Below are positions 12,077 to 24,290 of a DNA stretch of 64,000 bases, piece by piece; the first letter of the stretch is position 1; each line of letters starts with the position of its first letter. The translations under genes were made by a program, and so were the position numbers. Source of the DNA: Helicostylum pulchrum (Eukaryota > Mucoromycota > Mucoromycetes > Mucorales > Mucoraceae); contig JAIXMO010000035.1 of NCBI GenBank assembly GCA_025677825.1, positions 62,001 to 126,000 of the forward strand, in the 5' to 3' direction. The notes under the pieces were generated by a model. That model saw only the letters and a program-made list of their open reading frames with translations. It was not told where the DNA came from and did not search any database.

Positions 12077-15000
12077 TTACAGTTTCATTACAACTTTACC
12101 CTCCTTATTAGCCCTTCCACTTTTGATTGCCCATTTTTTTACTATACATAATAATACAATGCGCTCCCAAATAATATTAATTATGCTGTTGCCGATGACA
12201 AATCCCCATAGTTCCCAACGAAAGTATTTCGGTAAAACATTGTGACCGAAAGGTGAGTTATAAATAGGGATATCCCAATTCGGCTTTGGGTACCCTAATT
12301 CAACAAGTATCTCGGAAGAACCACAGTTGATTCGAAAGATACAACTATAGGGGTTAGGATCCGCTAAAATAAGAAAGCTGACATGTACAAAGAAGCAGCA
12401 GTAAAAAAAGACCAGTATATAATTTCGCCACCAAGATTGTCTAAACGATGTACCGAAATTGACAATGGCCGCACTATTAAAGAATTGAAAAAGAACCACA
12501 AGAGATATTATTTCAGATTCATAATTATCTCCTAATAGCCACCACTTGGCCGTATCAATAGAGGTGCTGTCAAATTCATTACAAATAAACCAGTCTTGTT
12601 GGAACAACCAGACGATACTAAAAAAAAAAATAGGTTCAATGTCAGTTCATAATTATTTCGCACTTGCATTTATTCTTACCTCGTAATAGCAAATAAAAAG
12701 TTTATGAAAATAACGCCACAGCACGAGGCCAATGTATATAATCCCAAAGGCTTTGCTGTAGGCCGTGCAGGGGCTAATCTATTGGCAGGACTGGCTTGTG
12801 TAATAGCAAATGTCATCGATGTCGTAATAAAACCATCAATGGTAATCTAGAAAAAAAACAAGAAAAGATGTTTGGTATTACGTTAAAATCCCTTATTAAC
12901 TTCGAAAAATACCCATATACTTTGAGGAGCAATAACACTAAAATAAAACATGGTTAATTCCCATGCACACATAATTTCACCATAAAGAATTAAAAACCTA
13001 TTAGAGTAGTGTATTAATTATTTAATATTTTTAAGAGTGAGGAAATATAACTTACTTGTAGTTTGCAAAACTAGTAGCAAGCGCGGCACGTCCTTGTTTT
13101 AAGAGTTCAACACATTGCATAATTGTACGTTTTCCGGTACTAAATGGTGATACCATGGAAGCCTCGGCCTCCGATAAAGCCATCCCGACATGAGCGGCGC
13201 GAAGAGCACCGCAATCATTACCACCATCTCCACACATGGCCGTGACACCTTTTTCCATATGTAACTGGACACACTTAACCTTATCATTAGGTGTCATCCG
13301 AGCAAACACGCGAGTGTAAAGTAAATAAGGACGTATTAGATTTTGAGTAACAAGAAATTCAAAAGCGCAACCTGTCAAAGCCAATTCTATTCTTTTTTTG
13401 TAGTCTGGACATGTGTCTTCATTTAGTACAGTATTGATATCATTTATTTCATTGCCAGTATTTATATTACGCCATACCATCTGATTATGCACAAGATCAC
13501 CTAAAAATATGTCTTGTCCTGGGTCAATCATACCACATTGTCGAGCAATGTATATACCAGTTAACGCAGTATCTCCTGTGATCATGACAGTTCTAATGTC
13601 GCCTTCCTTCAACTGGGAAATTGCATCAGCTGTATCTTCTTTCAGCATATTTCTAAATAAAACAAATCCGACGAAATTGCATCCGACCTCAAGTTCAACA
13701 CGGCTCATGTTTTTAACTTGTTCTATAGTTACATCTTTTTCTATTTCGCCAATATCGCGATGAGCTAAAGCCAACACATAACAACCTTGCTGCGCATAAT
13801 CTGATGAAACCAGATCATAATTGGCAGGTATAGAGCCTGTTGTGGAAAGTAGCTTGACTTTTTCGAATGATCCTTTTAAAAACACGTGCACATGATTATC
13901 AGTAGGGTCTAATATGACTACAGATTGTGATGCATGAGCGTGAATAAACTCGCAACGTCGAATAACATGAACAGGATATGTCGTGTGTTTAAAACCTGTG
14001 GGTGGCATTAAACTATCAAGATAATCCGGGCTGACGGGGGAGATAATTTCCCAATGCATTGCGTTAAAAGATTCAATATCAACTGGGTTACCAATCAATT
14101 GATCGCCAACTTTAGTGACAGCATGACACGTTGCGATACCCATAGCCAAGGTTGGGTCCATACTTAACGGGTCTTGTATTCTTTCTTGAAACTGATTTTG
14201 AGTTGCAGCGACAGAACCAAAGAATTCTAACCCTTCACGAGTTAAAGTACCCGTTTTATCGAAACAAAATATTCTTACTTTTCCGGCAAGATTAATACGA
14301 GCTAAATCAATACAAATGATTTGTTTTTTACGAAGACGAGCAGCACATACAGACTGATTAATGGTAAATGCAGCAGGTAACAATGGAGAGAATATTTGTG
14401 ATATGATAAAGATACCATAATACCAACTTGTGATGTTGCCACGACCCATAAGATATAAAGTTAAACCAAACGTAATGCCTCCCCAAATCAACAAGATGCA
14501 GATAGCAATTTTGATATGTTGGTCGAAAATAAAACTGACAGGTGACGGGAAAAGAATTTTATGAATCAGCATACCCTTTTCACTAGAAATACCAGTTCGA
14601 ACAACAACAGCATACACTCTTTTTTCTGATTGATCAATTGCTGGTATAACTTGAGATATTAATGTACCAGCGTAAAGCGTATTTGATTTCCCCACGCCAT
14701 CAATGTCATATACATTATCATCATCAGGTAAAGGAAATTTACGAATCGGCATAGCTTCTCCTGTAAGAGCAGATTCGTTCACAACAACTGTACCAGAGAG
14801 AAGCACACAATCGCACGGAACTTGTGAATGTTCATCTATTTCAAATACGTCTCCGGGGACAAGGCCAGCACTTGAAATATCTTCTTTCCATACACAATCT
14901 CTGTAGACATGGATTTTACTTGTGTATTCCGCCATAGATTTAATACGCCGTTCGGCTTTTAACCTTAAATAAACTCTGATAAAAGCAGATGTAAGAATGA

Positions 15001-16835
15001 TGCCGGTTTGTACAAGACCCATTGGATAGTATTGAAAGTAGCTAAAATAAAGAGAGAGAAATATAGAGGAAGAAAATAAAGTTAAACTGTATTTTAACAT
15101 ATATATATATTACATAATTTACTTACTACCACACCCACATACACATCATTTGGTATAGATATAAGAATGAACTGAATCTATAAATATATATAAAGCTTAT
15201 AAATTACCAAAGATTATATAAAAAAAAAGGGTTGCTTACTCTTGAATGATAGCCCATGGAATGGAAGGTACATAAACCGGAATAATATTCGGGCCTAATA
15301 GTTCTTTTCTATATATAGCTTCAGAGGTTTTAATTCCTTCGGACAAACTTTTTAGTTCTCTATTCGTCGAACCAAGATCAAACAGGTAAGGTTCGAACCT
15401 TCTTTTTTCCGTGTTATAAATATAACGCATGCATTGAAATTCAAAGTAGCGTAAATTATTAGAGGTAAGATGTACCGGACAAGTTTCAACAATAATATTC
15501 ATTCTAGATATAAATGTAACGGATTAACTGAATTGCATGATATATGCATATCTGTTTTACCCAAGTCGTTCGATTACAGTTCTTTCAATTTCTCTAAATT
15601 TAGATATCCACTTGTTATCGTCTTGTAAGAATACGAGTTCATCTTGCTTACGTTCTATTTGAATAAACGGACAGACATGGGGGTATGATTCAATTCTGAA
15701 ATAGTTTTGAATTCTGTTTCTAAATATCAAGACTGTAGCGAACCAAGCAGCCGAGATATGCCAAACTGCACAAAATATTTTTGAAGAAGAATCTGAGGAC
15801 AAGTATACATTCAGTACGCCTCCATCTAATTTACCATCTAAATATATAAAAAGTTATTTTTTTTTTTAAAAAAAAAATCACATTCCATATAAGACTTACA
15901 ATAATCGCCTACGATACATCCAAGAAAAACCATAAATAAAAAAGTAACAATAATAACTGACCCGAAACTTAAAAGACCAAAATAATCTCTTTTAAATCCT
16001 CTAAACCCAAGTTGCTCTGCGTCTTGTAAAAATAAAGAACTTTCTAAGGTTTTAGTCTCCTTTTCGTTTTCGATATTGTTATTAGAGACATGATCCACAT
16101 GTTGTACAGTTTTTATTTTTTCGACAACAGAACTATCTGAATGAGTTGCTTTCGTACTTAATAAAGAGCTGCTTTTCAAGTTTTTTTTGTATTTTAATTC
16201 TGCAATGTATTTGTAGATATGCCAACTGAATAGAATAAACGCTTCTGCAGCAGAAATAGCCCATACTGCACTCCATATGGGTTCTTTAAACGTGAAATGA
16301 GCTGGAGGAACTGGAGGACATTGAGCCCATAAAAGATTATGTATAGTTGCGTTATCAAATCCCCATAGTCCAATCGGTGTCATATTTGGTATATTTGCAG
16401 CGGAAGCACAAAGTTCTCTTGTTTGTATTTCTTTTAAACCAGGATTAAAATGAGTGATGTTAATGAGTTGGTTTTTTGCACAGGGTAAAAAATCTGTTGA
16501 TGAGGGTTGGTTACACATGCAAACATTTGGTATAGATGAATCGCACAAAGTCTGACAGGTGCCGTCAACACAGAATTGCTGTCCAATAGGACAAACAGGA
16601 GCTAAACTTGGTGGACAGAAATCATGATTCTTTACACATAGTATAGGGCATGCTACGTTATACAGTGGAAATAATGGGCATTGGTTTCCATATCGATCAT
16701 AATCATTCGCTGTATTATTATTTTTTTAAAAAAAATATTTAAACTAAAACCCGTTTTTTTTTTACCTGTTTCAAAAATTGGCAATGATTTGACTGTTAAT
16801 GTTAGTGTTAAGATAAAGAGAATTGGAATCCTCAT
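12077..16835 (-). CDS. P5B-type P-ATPase (ATP13A-like) with Cys-rich ectodomain
   Basis: Nine exons: 16835-16766, 16709-15900, 15837-15561, 15503-15240, 15177-15127, 15041-13056, 12997-12913, 12846-12680, 12617-12077. They total 4251 nt, or 1416 aa. P5B pumps sit in vacuolar/lysosomal membranes and the animal members export polyamines. Visible motifs: A-domain ALTGEAMP (about residue 582), phosphorylation site CFDKTGTLT (about 750), hinge MCGDGGNDCGALRAAH (about 1092) and the P5B-like LYLYQMMCMWVWYYFQYY. The N-terminus is unusual: a signal peptide (MRIPILFILTLTLTVKS) then a region of about 130 residues with 13 cysteines before the first membrane segment. The M4 site reads SPLLP where P5B enzymes normally have PPALP, so substrate handling may differ. 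All four P-type core motifs are intact, so it is probably functional. Confidence 0.9.
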
Positions 16836-18008
16836 GAGACTGTAATAGAAACGATAAAATAAAATAAATAAAAAAAAAAAGAAACAGTGTAAAATGATTA
16901 TTTGTTTGTATATACGGAGAGTTTTTTTTTTTTTTGTAATGATGTCGATTAAGAACATACGGTCACGACAAAAAGTGTATATTTGGGATTCGAATGGTAA
17001 AACCTGGTAAAATGGGATACTTGTTATGCGCCCTGATTTCGACTAATATTTAATGCATCTAGCGTTACACAGCTCACGAAATTGAAAAAGCATATTCAAG
17101 CGTGACATCAAAGTATTCACTTTTTGTCATTTTTATATTTACAATTATATTGCTAATTTTTTTGTATTACTATTTATCACGCGCATGTATTACACTTGGA
17201 AGAAAAAAAAAGCAAGCAACGACTTTTTCAGGGGCTTGGTTTTAATGTTTTGTGTTAGCATACACACAATGTACACTTACAGATTTTAGCCAAAGAACAT
17301 TTTCTAAAAAAAAAAATCAATAAAGTATATTCTAGCTGAAAAGGTATTATACTCTTTGTATTGGTCATACAAACGCGTAACTTTTCAAAAATAATAAAAT
17401 AATACCGGAATTGTGTGATCTCCGATCTACCTGAAAGCTTTTCTAATATCTCTTGGACAGAAAAGCTAATCATCATGATCTTCGTGGCACGTTTGACTAC
17501 CGGAAAAAAAAGGTAACCAAAAACAGCAAAACTTTTTTTATTTTTATCTGCTGTGTCTTGATTATAGTATAAATTGGCAGAGAGAAACAGTAAAGTTTTT
17601 AAAAAACTGTAACGCCCTCACAATTGGATAATATATGCTTTTCTCTTACAAAAATCACGCTTATTAAAATGACCGTCCTTCTCTTCTAGTCTAGTATTTG
17701 AAAGTACTATTAATAATTACAACACTCCCGCCTTTTTTTTTTTTGCTGGATAGTTACATCATTATCCCGTCCATTGTTCAATATAAGGGTATGTTCGATT
17801 TAAGGTTAACTTTCTTCTATATTTTGGCCGCCCTTAAATAGAGCCACTATTGAAGAACAACAAGTGTTTCTAAAGATGATTAAATACATCATATGCATTT
17901 TATCAGCATAAGCGGTGTTTATTCTATTTTTTTTTTTCCTTTTTTTCTTTTATAATTCATACTAACAGTATTTTTTTTATATGTGTACTATTATATTCAA
18001 TTATTATT
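16836..18008. other. Intergenic: P5B upstream region
   Basis: AT-rich sequence upstream of the P5B gene. No exon chain or RNA gene is recognised. Short open frames on both strands lack recognisable motifs. Confidence 0.45.
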
Positions 18009-18333
18009 ATGCATTTTGTTTTTTTTATGTCCGTACAAATGGATACTGCTCTTCTTAAAGCAACCACCATACATAAGAGCGCTTGTTACAAGCGTTCAAA
18101 TGTGGTCCGCCCGACTATGATAGGGTATAGATATCAACAACAAAAAAAAGTTGCACTTTATAAAGGTAAGTAAAAAGTCATACGCCCCACTTTCTTTATT
18201 AACACGTAAATAGGACGTGTACCAATAATCCGCCTATTAAAATGGCTTCCGATTTGTATTATGGACATTCAAGTAAGTTTATTGTATCAAAAAAAACCCC
18301 CACTCGGCTTCTGATAAAAATGTGTAGTTGTGA
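18009..18333 (+). CDS. Possible small spliced ORF, unknown function
   Basis: ATG at 18009, with in-frame alternatives at 18027 and 18039. Exon 18009-18165, intron 18166-18213 (GTAAGT...AATAG), exon 18214-18272, intron 18273-18327 (GTAAGT...TGTAG), then TTG TGA. The product is about 73 aa, basic, without recognised motifs; its end reads RVPIIRLLKWLPICIMDIQ. Two consecutive consensus GTAAGT donors that keep the frame are the only support. It could equally be a fragment of a decayed gene, since the surroundings hold transposon debris. Confidence 0.22.
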
Positions 18334-19039
18334 AGTCCTTTGTGGGAAATAATCCTACTCTTTCTCTGAATGGCTTTTTAACAAACTTCGGTGATAAACT
18401 ACCAGCATAAAGCGCCAAAGAACTTACTAACCTTTGGAGGAAAATAATTAACCAGCAAATAGGCGTTAGCGAGTGTCCGGACTTAAGTTTACTCCCTTTG
18501 TAATGAAACTACGCATTGTATCTTTATATTTTATCATTGACACTGACAGTTTTAATAGGGTAAAAATAGCTAGTCGGGAGTGGCAGCAGGTTTTCGAGCT
18601 TTCTTTGGAATATTTTAGTAAAATTTACCGTAACCATAACTTATCGCTAAAAATATTCGTTTGAATCAATTCTTTTTAATAAAGCATATTACCGAACCAG
18701 CTTTGAAGCAGTTAGACTATTAAAAAGCGGGCAAAACTGCTTCAAGTAAATTAGAGAGTCTGTACGAAACTAGTTATGCAGTTAATAAAAGAAAATTAAA
18801 AGTCAGCCAAATGTAATTCTGAATTGGAAACTATTTTGACTTTCCCAGGATTGAAAATGACGATGAAATGTTTGTGTATCTCAACCAAATGAAAGCCAAT
18901 TACATTCGTGCTCGCAATACACAACAGTACTAAATAATCATTATTCTGGAATATCTGTAAGTGAGCCGTAATCAGTATTGAGAAACATTATTTACTTGTG
19001 TAGACTGAATTCGTTTCCTATTTGGGAAAAAAAACAAAA
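18334..19039. other. Gene-poor stretch with possible ORF debris
   Basis: No intact gene. A short open run on the plus strand near 18838-18932, following an AG, reads FPRIENDDEMFVYLNQMKA and then stops. It looks protein-like but is unrecognised. The rest is AT-rich and without signal. Confidence 0.35.
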
Positions 19040-19404
19040 AAGCGTCGATGGGGGTTGAGATCAGGACTTCGTCTCGCTTATCCCTCGGTATTACACGAGA
19101 CATTATCGCCTTGGAACATAATCTCCTTACCATGGTCCTCTGCAAGTTTATGAAGCCAAGAAAGGAACACCTTACTCAAACAATCAACATAGCTGGGTAC
19201 TTTTGGTCCTTAACGAGGCTCTACTATAGAAATCTGACCTGGTTTTATAAATCTTTGTAGTATTGATCCAACAGTTATTCTAGGAATAACCCTTTCTTTT
19301 GGTATTTGTCCAATTTTCATGCTGATATAAGCCGCGCAAAATGACATCAAGAGTAAAATAGTTCTCTTACGTCGAACTTGTTTCTTTACGTCTGAAAGTG
19401 GCAT
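19040..19404 (-). pseudogene. Tc1/mariner-like transposase relic
   Basis: Reading the minus strand from an ATG at 19404 gives a helix-turn-helix-like N-terminus (SFCAAYISMKIGQIPKER, then GQISIVEPR, like transposase linkers), interrupted by stops. Further on, fragments such as HKLAEDHGKEIMFQGDN and then RRSPDLNPHR resemble the DDE region (DNxxCH and SPDLNPIE). The catalytic core between is missing, so this is a truncated, frameshifted relic. Terminal inverted repeats were not identified. Confidence 0.5.
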
Positions 19405-20214
19405 TATAGTTTACTTTTTTTTAAAATGCGGATACAAATAAGAGAGTTTTATCTGAAATTTTGGCCTATGTAAATGCGCGACGGATAAAAGCATTCTACC
19501 TAAAAAATATATACTTTGGGATATCTTCAAATGCCACAACAACACTTGTTGAGATGGGGGTCAAGAAGTCTTTCTCAAAAAATAAAATAAAAAATAAAGA
19601 AGGTCAAGTTGCTGCGCCCAAGCAATAATGGAGTTGTCGTGAAAACCAGTATAAAGAGATCCAGGAAAGATGAAAAAATAAAAAAAGGTTGCAGGTACCA
19701 GACGAAGCAAAACGCACCTGGTCATACTGCATCTGTGCTATGCCAAAAGAAGCTACACCTGGACGTTATTTTACGAGTTCATCGGTGACACACGTTAAAG
19801 TTTCCCAACATGAAGGGATTTTCCATACTGTAAAAGCAAAAAATTATATCTTCATACTTGTTGAATTCATTGGTTATCAGTATGAAATCAATTTTCGCTC
19901 CAAAAGGAATACGTACTATACTTTTCGTCTTGTCCGAACAATTCTTTGTTTAATTGTACATGTTTAAATAGAAGCCTTCAAGAATTGTAATAACTTTACG
20001 CAAAGACGTTATTTCTGATGCTTTTAGTTTTCTCGCAATTCAGTCTACACAACGTTTTAACATTATGATAATTTAGTAAGGTTGTTTATTGCGAGTTTAG
20101 ATACTTGAGCATTTCATCCATATTTTACTTTTTTACTTGATTCTTTGAAGGCTGATAAAATGAGGGTCACGTTTACACATGTGATCTGATTAATCTTTTT
20201 TTAAAATATATACA
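19405..20214. other. Intergenic between transposase relics
   Basis: No supported gene. A 92-codon open frame at 19689-19967 has no recognisable motif. The sequence may be further transposon debris. Confidence 0.35.
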
Positions 20215-20475
20215 GCTTGTTGTTACAGCTTATATTGTCACGAACAAAGGCTCCCCATTCATAGACATGGATCTTGCTGATCCTGCAAATTAACGAAAAG
20301 AGGTTATATTCCTGAATATTCTGCTGAGCTCAGTCGTATTGAGCAGTTTTTGAAGGCTAGAGAGCAACAACAACAAAAAGAATTCTTTCAAGGATTACGA
20401 AAGGAAGATGTCATGAACTCCATCTCTCAGGGCAATTTTGAGTCTCTGTTAAACGGAGTTTCAAAAGCTCGGTAA
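20215..20475 (+). pseudogene. Possible DDE transposase C-terminal relic
   Basis: A plus-strand frame reads RGYIPEYSAELSRIEQFLKA and continues open to a TAA at about 20473-20475. It resembles the YxPxYSPELNPIEQFW block at the end of IS630/Tc1 transposases. Upstream the frame is broken by stops. Similarity is judged by eye, and no N-terminal half is joined to it. Confidence 0.3.
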
Positions 20476-20564
20476 ATTAAGAGTGGGAGGCACTGTTATT
20501 TCGTCCTCCACCTCCCTTTTTTTTTTCTTTTTTTCGCTTTATTATTATTATTTTATTTGTAGTT

Positions 20565-21682
20565 ATGTCTACTTTTGGTAAAAGTTCAATATCAGAGGAT
20601 GAAGAGAGTGACGATATGGGAACCGCAAAGACAACATCGAATAAAAAAACGACCACAAAAAAGAAGAAGCGAAATATTACGAAACAAGAAGAAGCTGGTG
20701 AGTAATTTTTTTTTTTAGTTTCCCTTTTTTGGAAGAGAATACATAAGAGAGAGAGAGAAAGAGAAATACGTGCGTGCGTATATTCCTTTTTAGCTTTTTT
20801 TCCTCTTCTGTACATGTATATGAAAGGATATTGTAACGCGGCTGATGATATAATTTTGGTAATATAAGATAGCGTAGTATCCACAATCGAACATGAAAAA
20901 AAGATGAAAAAAGAAAAGAAACCTAAACAGAAGGCTACACCAAAGAAAAAAGGTAAAAAAAAATACACACACTGCAAAATGTAATTATATTATCAAAGCA
21001 ATAATTATCTTTTTTTTTTAAAAAAAAATAGCACCATTAGATCTTGATAGACAATGTGGTGTTCTTATTCCACCAAATAATCATCCTTGTACAAGGTCAC
21101 TTACTTGCAAGATTCATGCTATGGGAGCCAAAAGGTCAGTGGAAGGTAGATCACAACCATTTAACGACTTACTGGCAGCCTATCAGAAAAAAGGAATAGG
21201 TAGACCACAAGGTAAACTTTTATGAATTCCCTTTTAGCTATATAAAAAAAAAGAAAAAGTACTCATGTTTTCGTGTCACGCTAGTACCTGGTGCAATGAG
21301 TGATAAAGATAGCACAAGATCTAAACTGCATGTTTTGGATCCTAATAAACTCAAGAATCACCTATCATTACCAGCTAAAAGGACCTGTACGATTACTTGC
21401 TCTAATTACAATACATCTACTAGTACTCATAAAGATGATGAAAATGAAGAGGAAGAAGAAGAGGAACCGGATATTGATTCAGATGAAGAAACAGAAAGTG
21501 TACGAGTAGCGATTGAACAAACTAAACCTATACCTCTTGGAACAAAGCAATTATTTTATGTGGGTCGTAAAAGAAAATATTACAAATTAAGAGATATATT
21601 ATTAGATGCCATTACACCAAAAGATTCTCCATTAAAACAAGCATCAGCCACGAACAGCTTATCTACTTCACAAACCATTTAA
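20565..21682 (+). CDS. SAGA subunit Sgf73 / ataxin-7-like (SCA7 domain)
   Basis: Four coding exons: 20565-20697, 20878-20952, 21032-21211, 21285-21682, totalling 786 nt or 261 aa. The Lys-rich, acidic N-terminus is followed by an SCA7 domain: DLDRQCGVLIPP, PCTRSLTCKIHAMGAKR and GRSQPFNDLLAAYQKK, including the Cys/Cys/Cys/His set that binds zinc. In yeast Sgf73 anchors the H2B deubiquitinase module to SAGA, and this protein should act in the nucleus. An acidic EEEEEEEP stretch follows the domain. It is shorter than yeast Sgf73 (657 aa), so the N-terminal module may be reduced, or an upstream exon may exist: a TTTGTAG acceptor-like site lies 3 nt before the ATG. Confidence 0.88.
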
Positions 21683-22405
21683 GCTTTTTATATATATTAT
21701 ATACCTTTCCAGTTGCAATAATCAACAGATTGAAAGCAAGGTTTTTTTTTTTCTTTTTCTTTCTAAATTATGTTATATGAAGTGTGATACCAATTCAACT
21801 TCTTTTATAAGAACCAATCATTCAATAAAGATATCATGCGATTATACTATTACCAGTTTTTTTTTTTAACGTTTTTGTGTTCAACGTATCTTTTTTTTAC
21901 TTGTAGAAAGGGATTACAATAGTCCATTTATTATAAAAAAGAACTCCACGTGGCTTCTTTATCGAATACATTTTCTTTTACAAGTGTGACAGAACGATAT
22001 CTATTTTCAATTGAAAAAAAAAGGAATTGTATGACGATTCGACGAAGGTTGTCATTTTGGTCAAATCATAAACGTGGGTAATATATATAGGGAAACTAAT
22101 ATTTTTTTTTAAGAATTGACCATGTGATACATTATCTTATCTTGTGCTCTTTTTTTTTAGTAAACTCTAGAGAAAGATTAATTCGTTTCAAATAAACTGG
22201 CAAGAGAGTGTATAAGGTAATAATAAAATATAAAAAAAAAGCGTAAGGTTCGTTTATTTTAAACTTGGTCACACCAGTCATTCATCTAACGTTTTACAAA
22301 ATCGAGATTTAACCGCCCCGGATAAGGGCCAGCCGAATATAAAAATAATTCCAAACAATAATTTTTTTCTCTTGTTCTTCTCTTTTATTTTTATTTTTCT
22401 TGTAC

Positions 22406-22436
<31 letters not shown>

Positions 22437-22557
22437 AAAAGAAAAAGAAACCCTTTCATTTTTTATATTATTTATTTTTGCACACTATACTTTCTTGTTC
22501 TTTTCTATTCTTTTTTTCTTTTTTTTTTTCTATTTTTTTAAACGCACGTAACCCATT
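21683..22557. other. Intergenic AT-rich spacer
   Basis: 3' flank of the Sgf73-like gene and promoter of the NsdD-like gene. Long A and T runs (about 30 A at 22406-22434) and pyrimidine tracts occur just before the next start. No gene is seen. Confidence 0.5.
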
Positions 22558-23400
22558 ATGAACCTTCACCATCAAAGGTATAATTTCATTTCTTTTTAGT
22601 GAAAAACAGAGGGCAAAAAAAAAAAAAAAAAAAAAAAAGATGGGCAAAAAAAAAAAAGTCAATTTTTGAAAAAGCGTTGTACTGGGGAAAGGAAGTTTGC
22701 TTATTCGTCAGCGATGCATTAACATTGGTTCCTTGTCAATCGGTTTCAAAATTGATGGAGTTGGTATCACCAAAGCTAACCTTAAAAAAAATTAAAAATT
22801 ATATAGAAAAATATCAGATAGCAGTAGTAGTAGTAACAACAATACAGATAGATTGAAATTGCCACCTATTTCAGCTATGGATGATTTCTTACCTAGTCGT
22901 AGTTGGGTTCCACCTGCTAGTACATCGTCACCAGATACTTCATCTTCACTTCCTACGCCACCTCAACCTGATCAGTGGAAGTCTCCACCTTATAAAAATC
23001 GAAACGAACTTTCGAGAGATAGTTCTTATACTTATTACAAATCTTCATTATTTTCAAATACCTCACCCATCCTTATGCAACAAACATCACCACAACAGCC
23101 CCCTGAATCACAACAACAAAGATCTTCTTATTTCCAATATACATCAAAGGCTTACAATACCAATATAAATAATGCGCCGAGTCCTTCTTCATCCTATAAC
23201 AACAGTACATATACACCAAACCGCATTGAGAACGATATAGAAGAGGTAAATAAACATTTTAAAAAATTGTTAGTTTTTTTTTTTTTTCATATTCGTGTAC
23301 TGTAATAAAAATGTATTCATCCTATTTTATTCTCTTTTTTTATTTATTTATTCATTTATTTACCCATCATTGTATATAAATTCTATATCTTTTTTTTTTT

Positions 23401-23434
<34 letters not shown>

Positions 23435-24290
23435 TGGTTCGACAATGCCATACATTATGCGACAATATGGTACAACGAAAAAGTCAATTCATCAATTCAC
23501 ATTCAAGTACATCCACTTATCAAGACCTCAACTCTACACGACCTTGGCTGGACGATATGATCGGTAGAGCAAATGAAGTACTGAATGCTTTGTTACGATT
23601 AAGAAAACATCAGCTTGCTTCTGAACAATTAAGAGTTGCAAAAAATGTACCTGAACAATATCAAGTAAAGTATAGTATTAAAAAAAAAAAGATATGTATA
23701 CAACTTTTTTTTTTTTTTCTAACTTTAAAAAAATTAGGGTGATTATGTATCATCAAATGAACAAAATAAACCTCGTACCTGGCGTATAGGATCTTCATCT
23801 CCCTCTTCATCCACTATAAGTAACAATATTAGGCAAAGAAAAAGAGGCGTAAGTAAAACATATTGTATATACTGCGCATAAAAAAAAAATTAAAAAAAAA
23901 AAAAAAACTACTTTTTGATTTTATAGAAACGACCTGCTTTCCAAGGTAGATGCCATAGTTGTAATATATCTGAAACACCAGAATGGAGACGTGGACCAGA
24001 TGGTGCCCGTACACTCTGTAATGCTTGTGGACTCCGTAAGTATACAAACGATTAAAAATGAAAAAGAATTCTTTATTAAAATAAAACTTTTTTTTTTATT
24101 AGATTATGCCAAATTAGCTCGAAAGCAACAAGAAAATCGCGGAATGAGTAGCAACAGTAGTAGTATTTTAGGTTCGTCCTCAACAAGAAGACTCAGTAAC
24201 CAAAGTGGTAATTCGTTTGGCAAATTAACCTCTTCTTCATCACCTCCACCTGTTGATGATATTATACTTGATAGATCACCTACGGGTTGA
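22558..24290 (+). CDS. NsdD-like GATA zinc-finger transcription factor
   Basis: Exons 22558-22577, 22822-23245, 23434-23664, 23738-23848, 23927-24035, 24103-24290 total 1083 nt, or 360 aa. The tiny first exon (MNLHHQ plus a split codon) and its 244-nt, A-rich intron are the least certain part. If wrong, the start is the in-frame ATG at 22877 ([10 protein letters not shown]). The Ser/Pro/Gln-rich N-terminus is followed by a conserved helical block ([19 protein letters not shown]) and a GATA finger near residues 271-296: CHSC-x18-CNAC with [14 protein letters not shown] and [11 protein letters not shown]. This 18-residue loop with GLHYAKL is characteristic of the Aspergillus NsdD / Neurospora SUB-1 group, which controls sexual development. 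It is one of three GATA genes within 11 kb. Confidence 0.85.

Noticed and set aside
15385..15400. GGTTCGAACC as a tRNA B-box
   Set aside because: It lies inside a coding exon of the P5B ATPase and has no matching A-box or cloverleaf.
19689..19967. 92-codon ORF as a gene
   Set aside because: No motif, in a region of transposon debris, with no splice or neighbour support.
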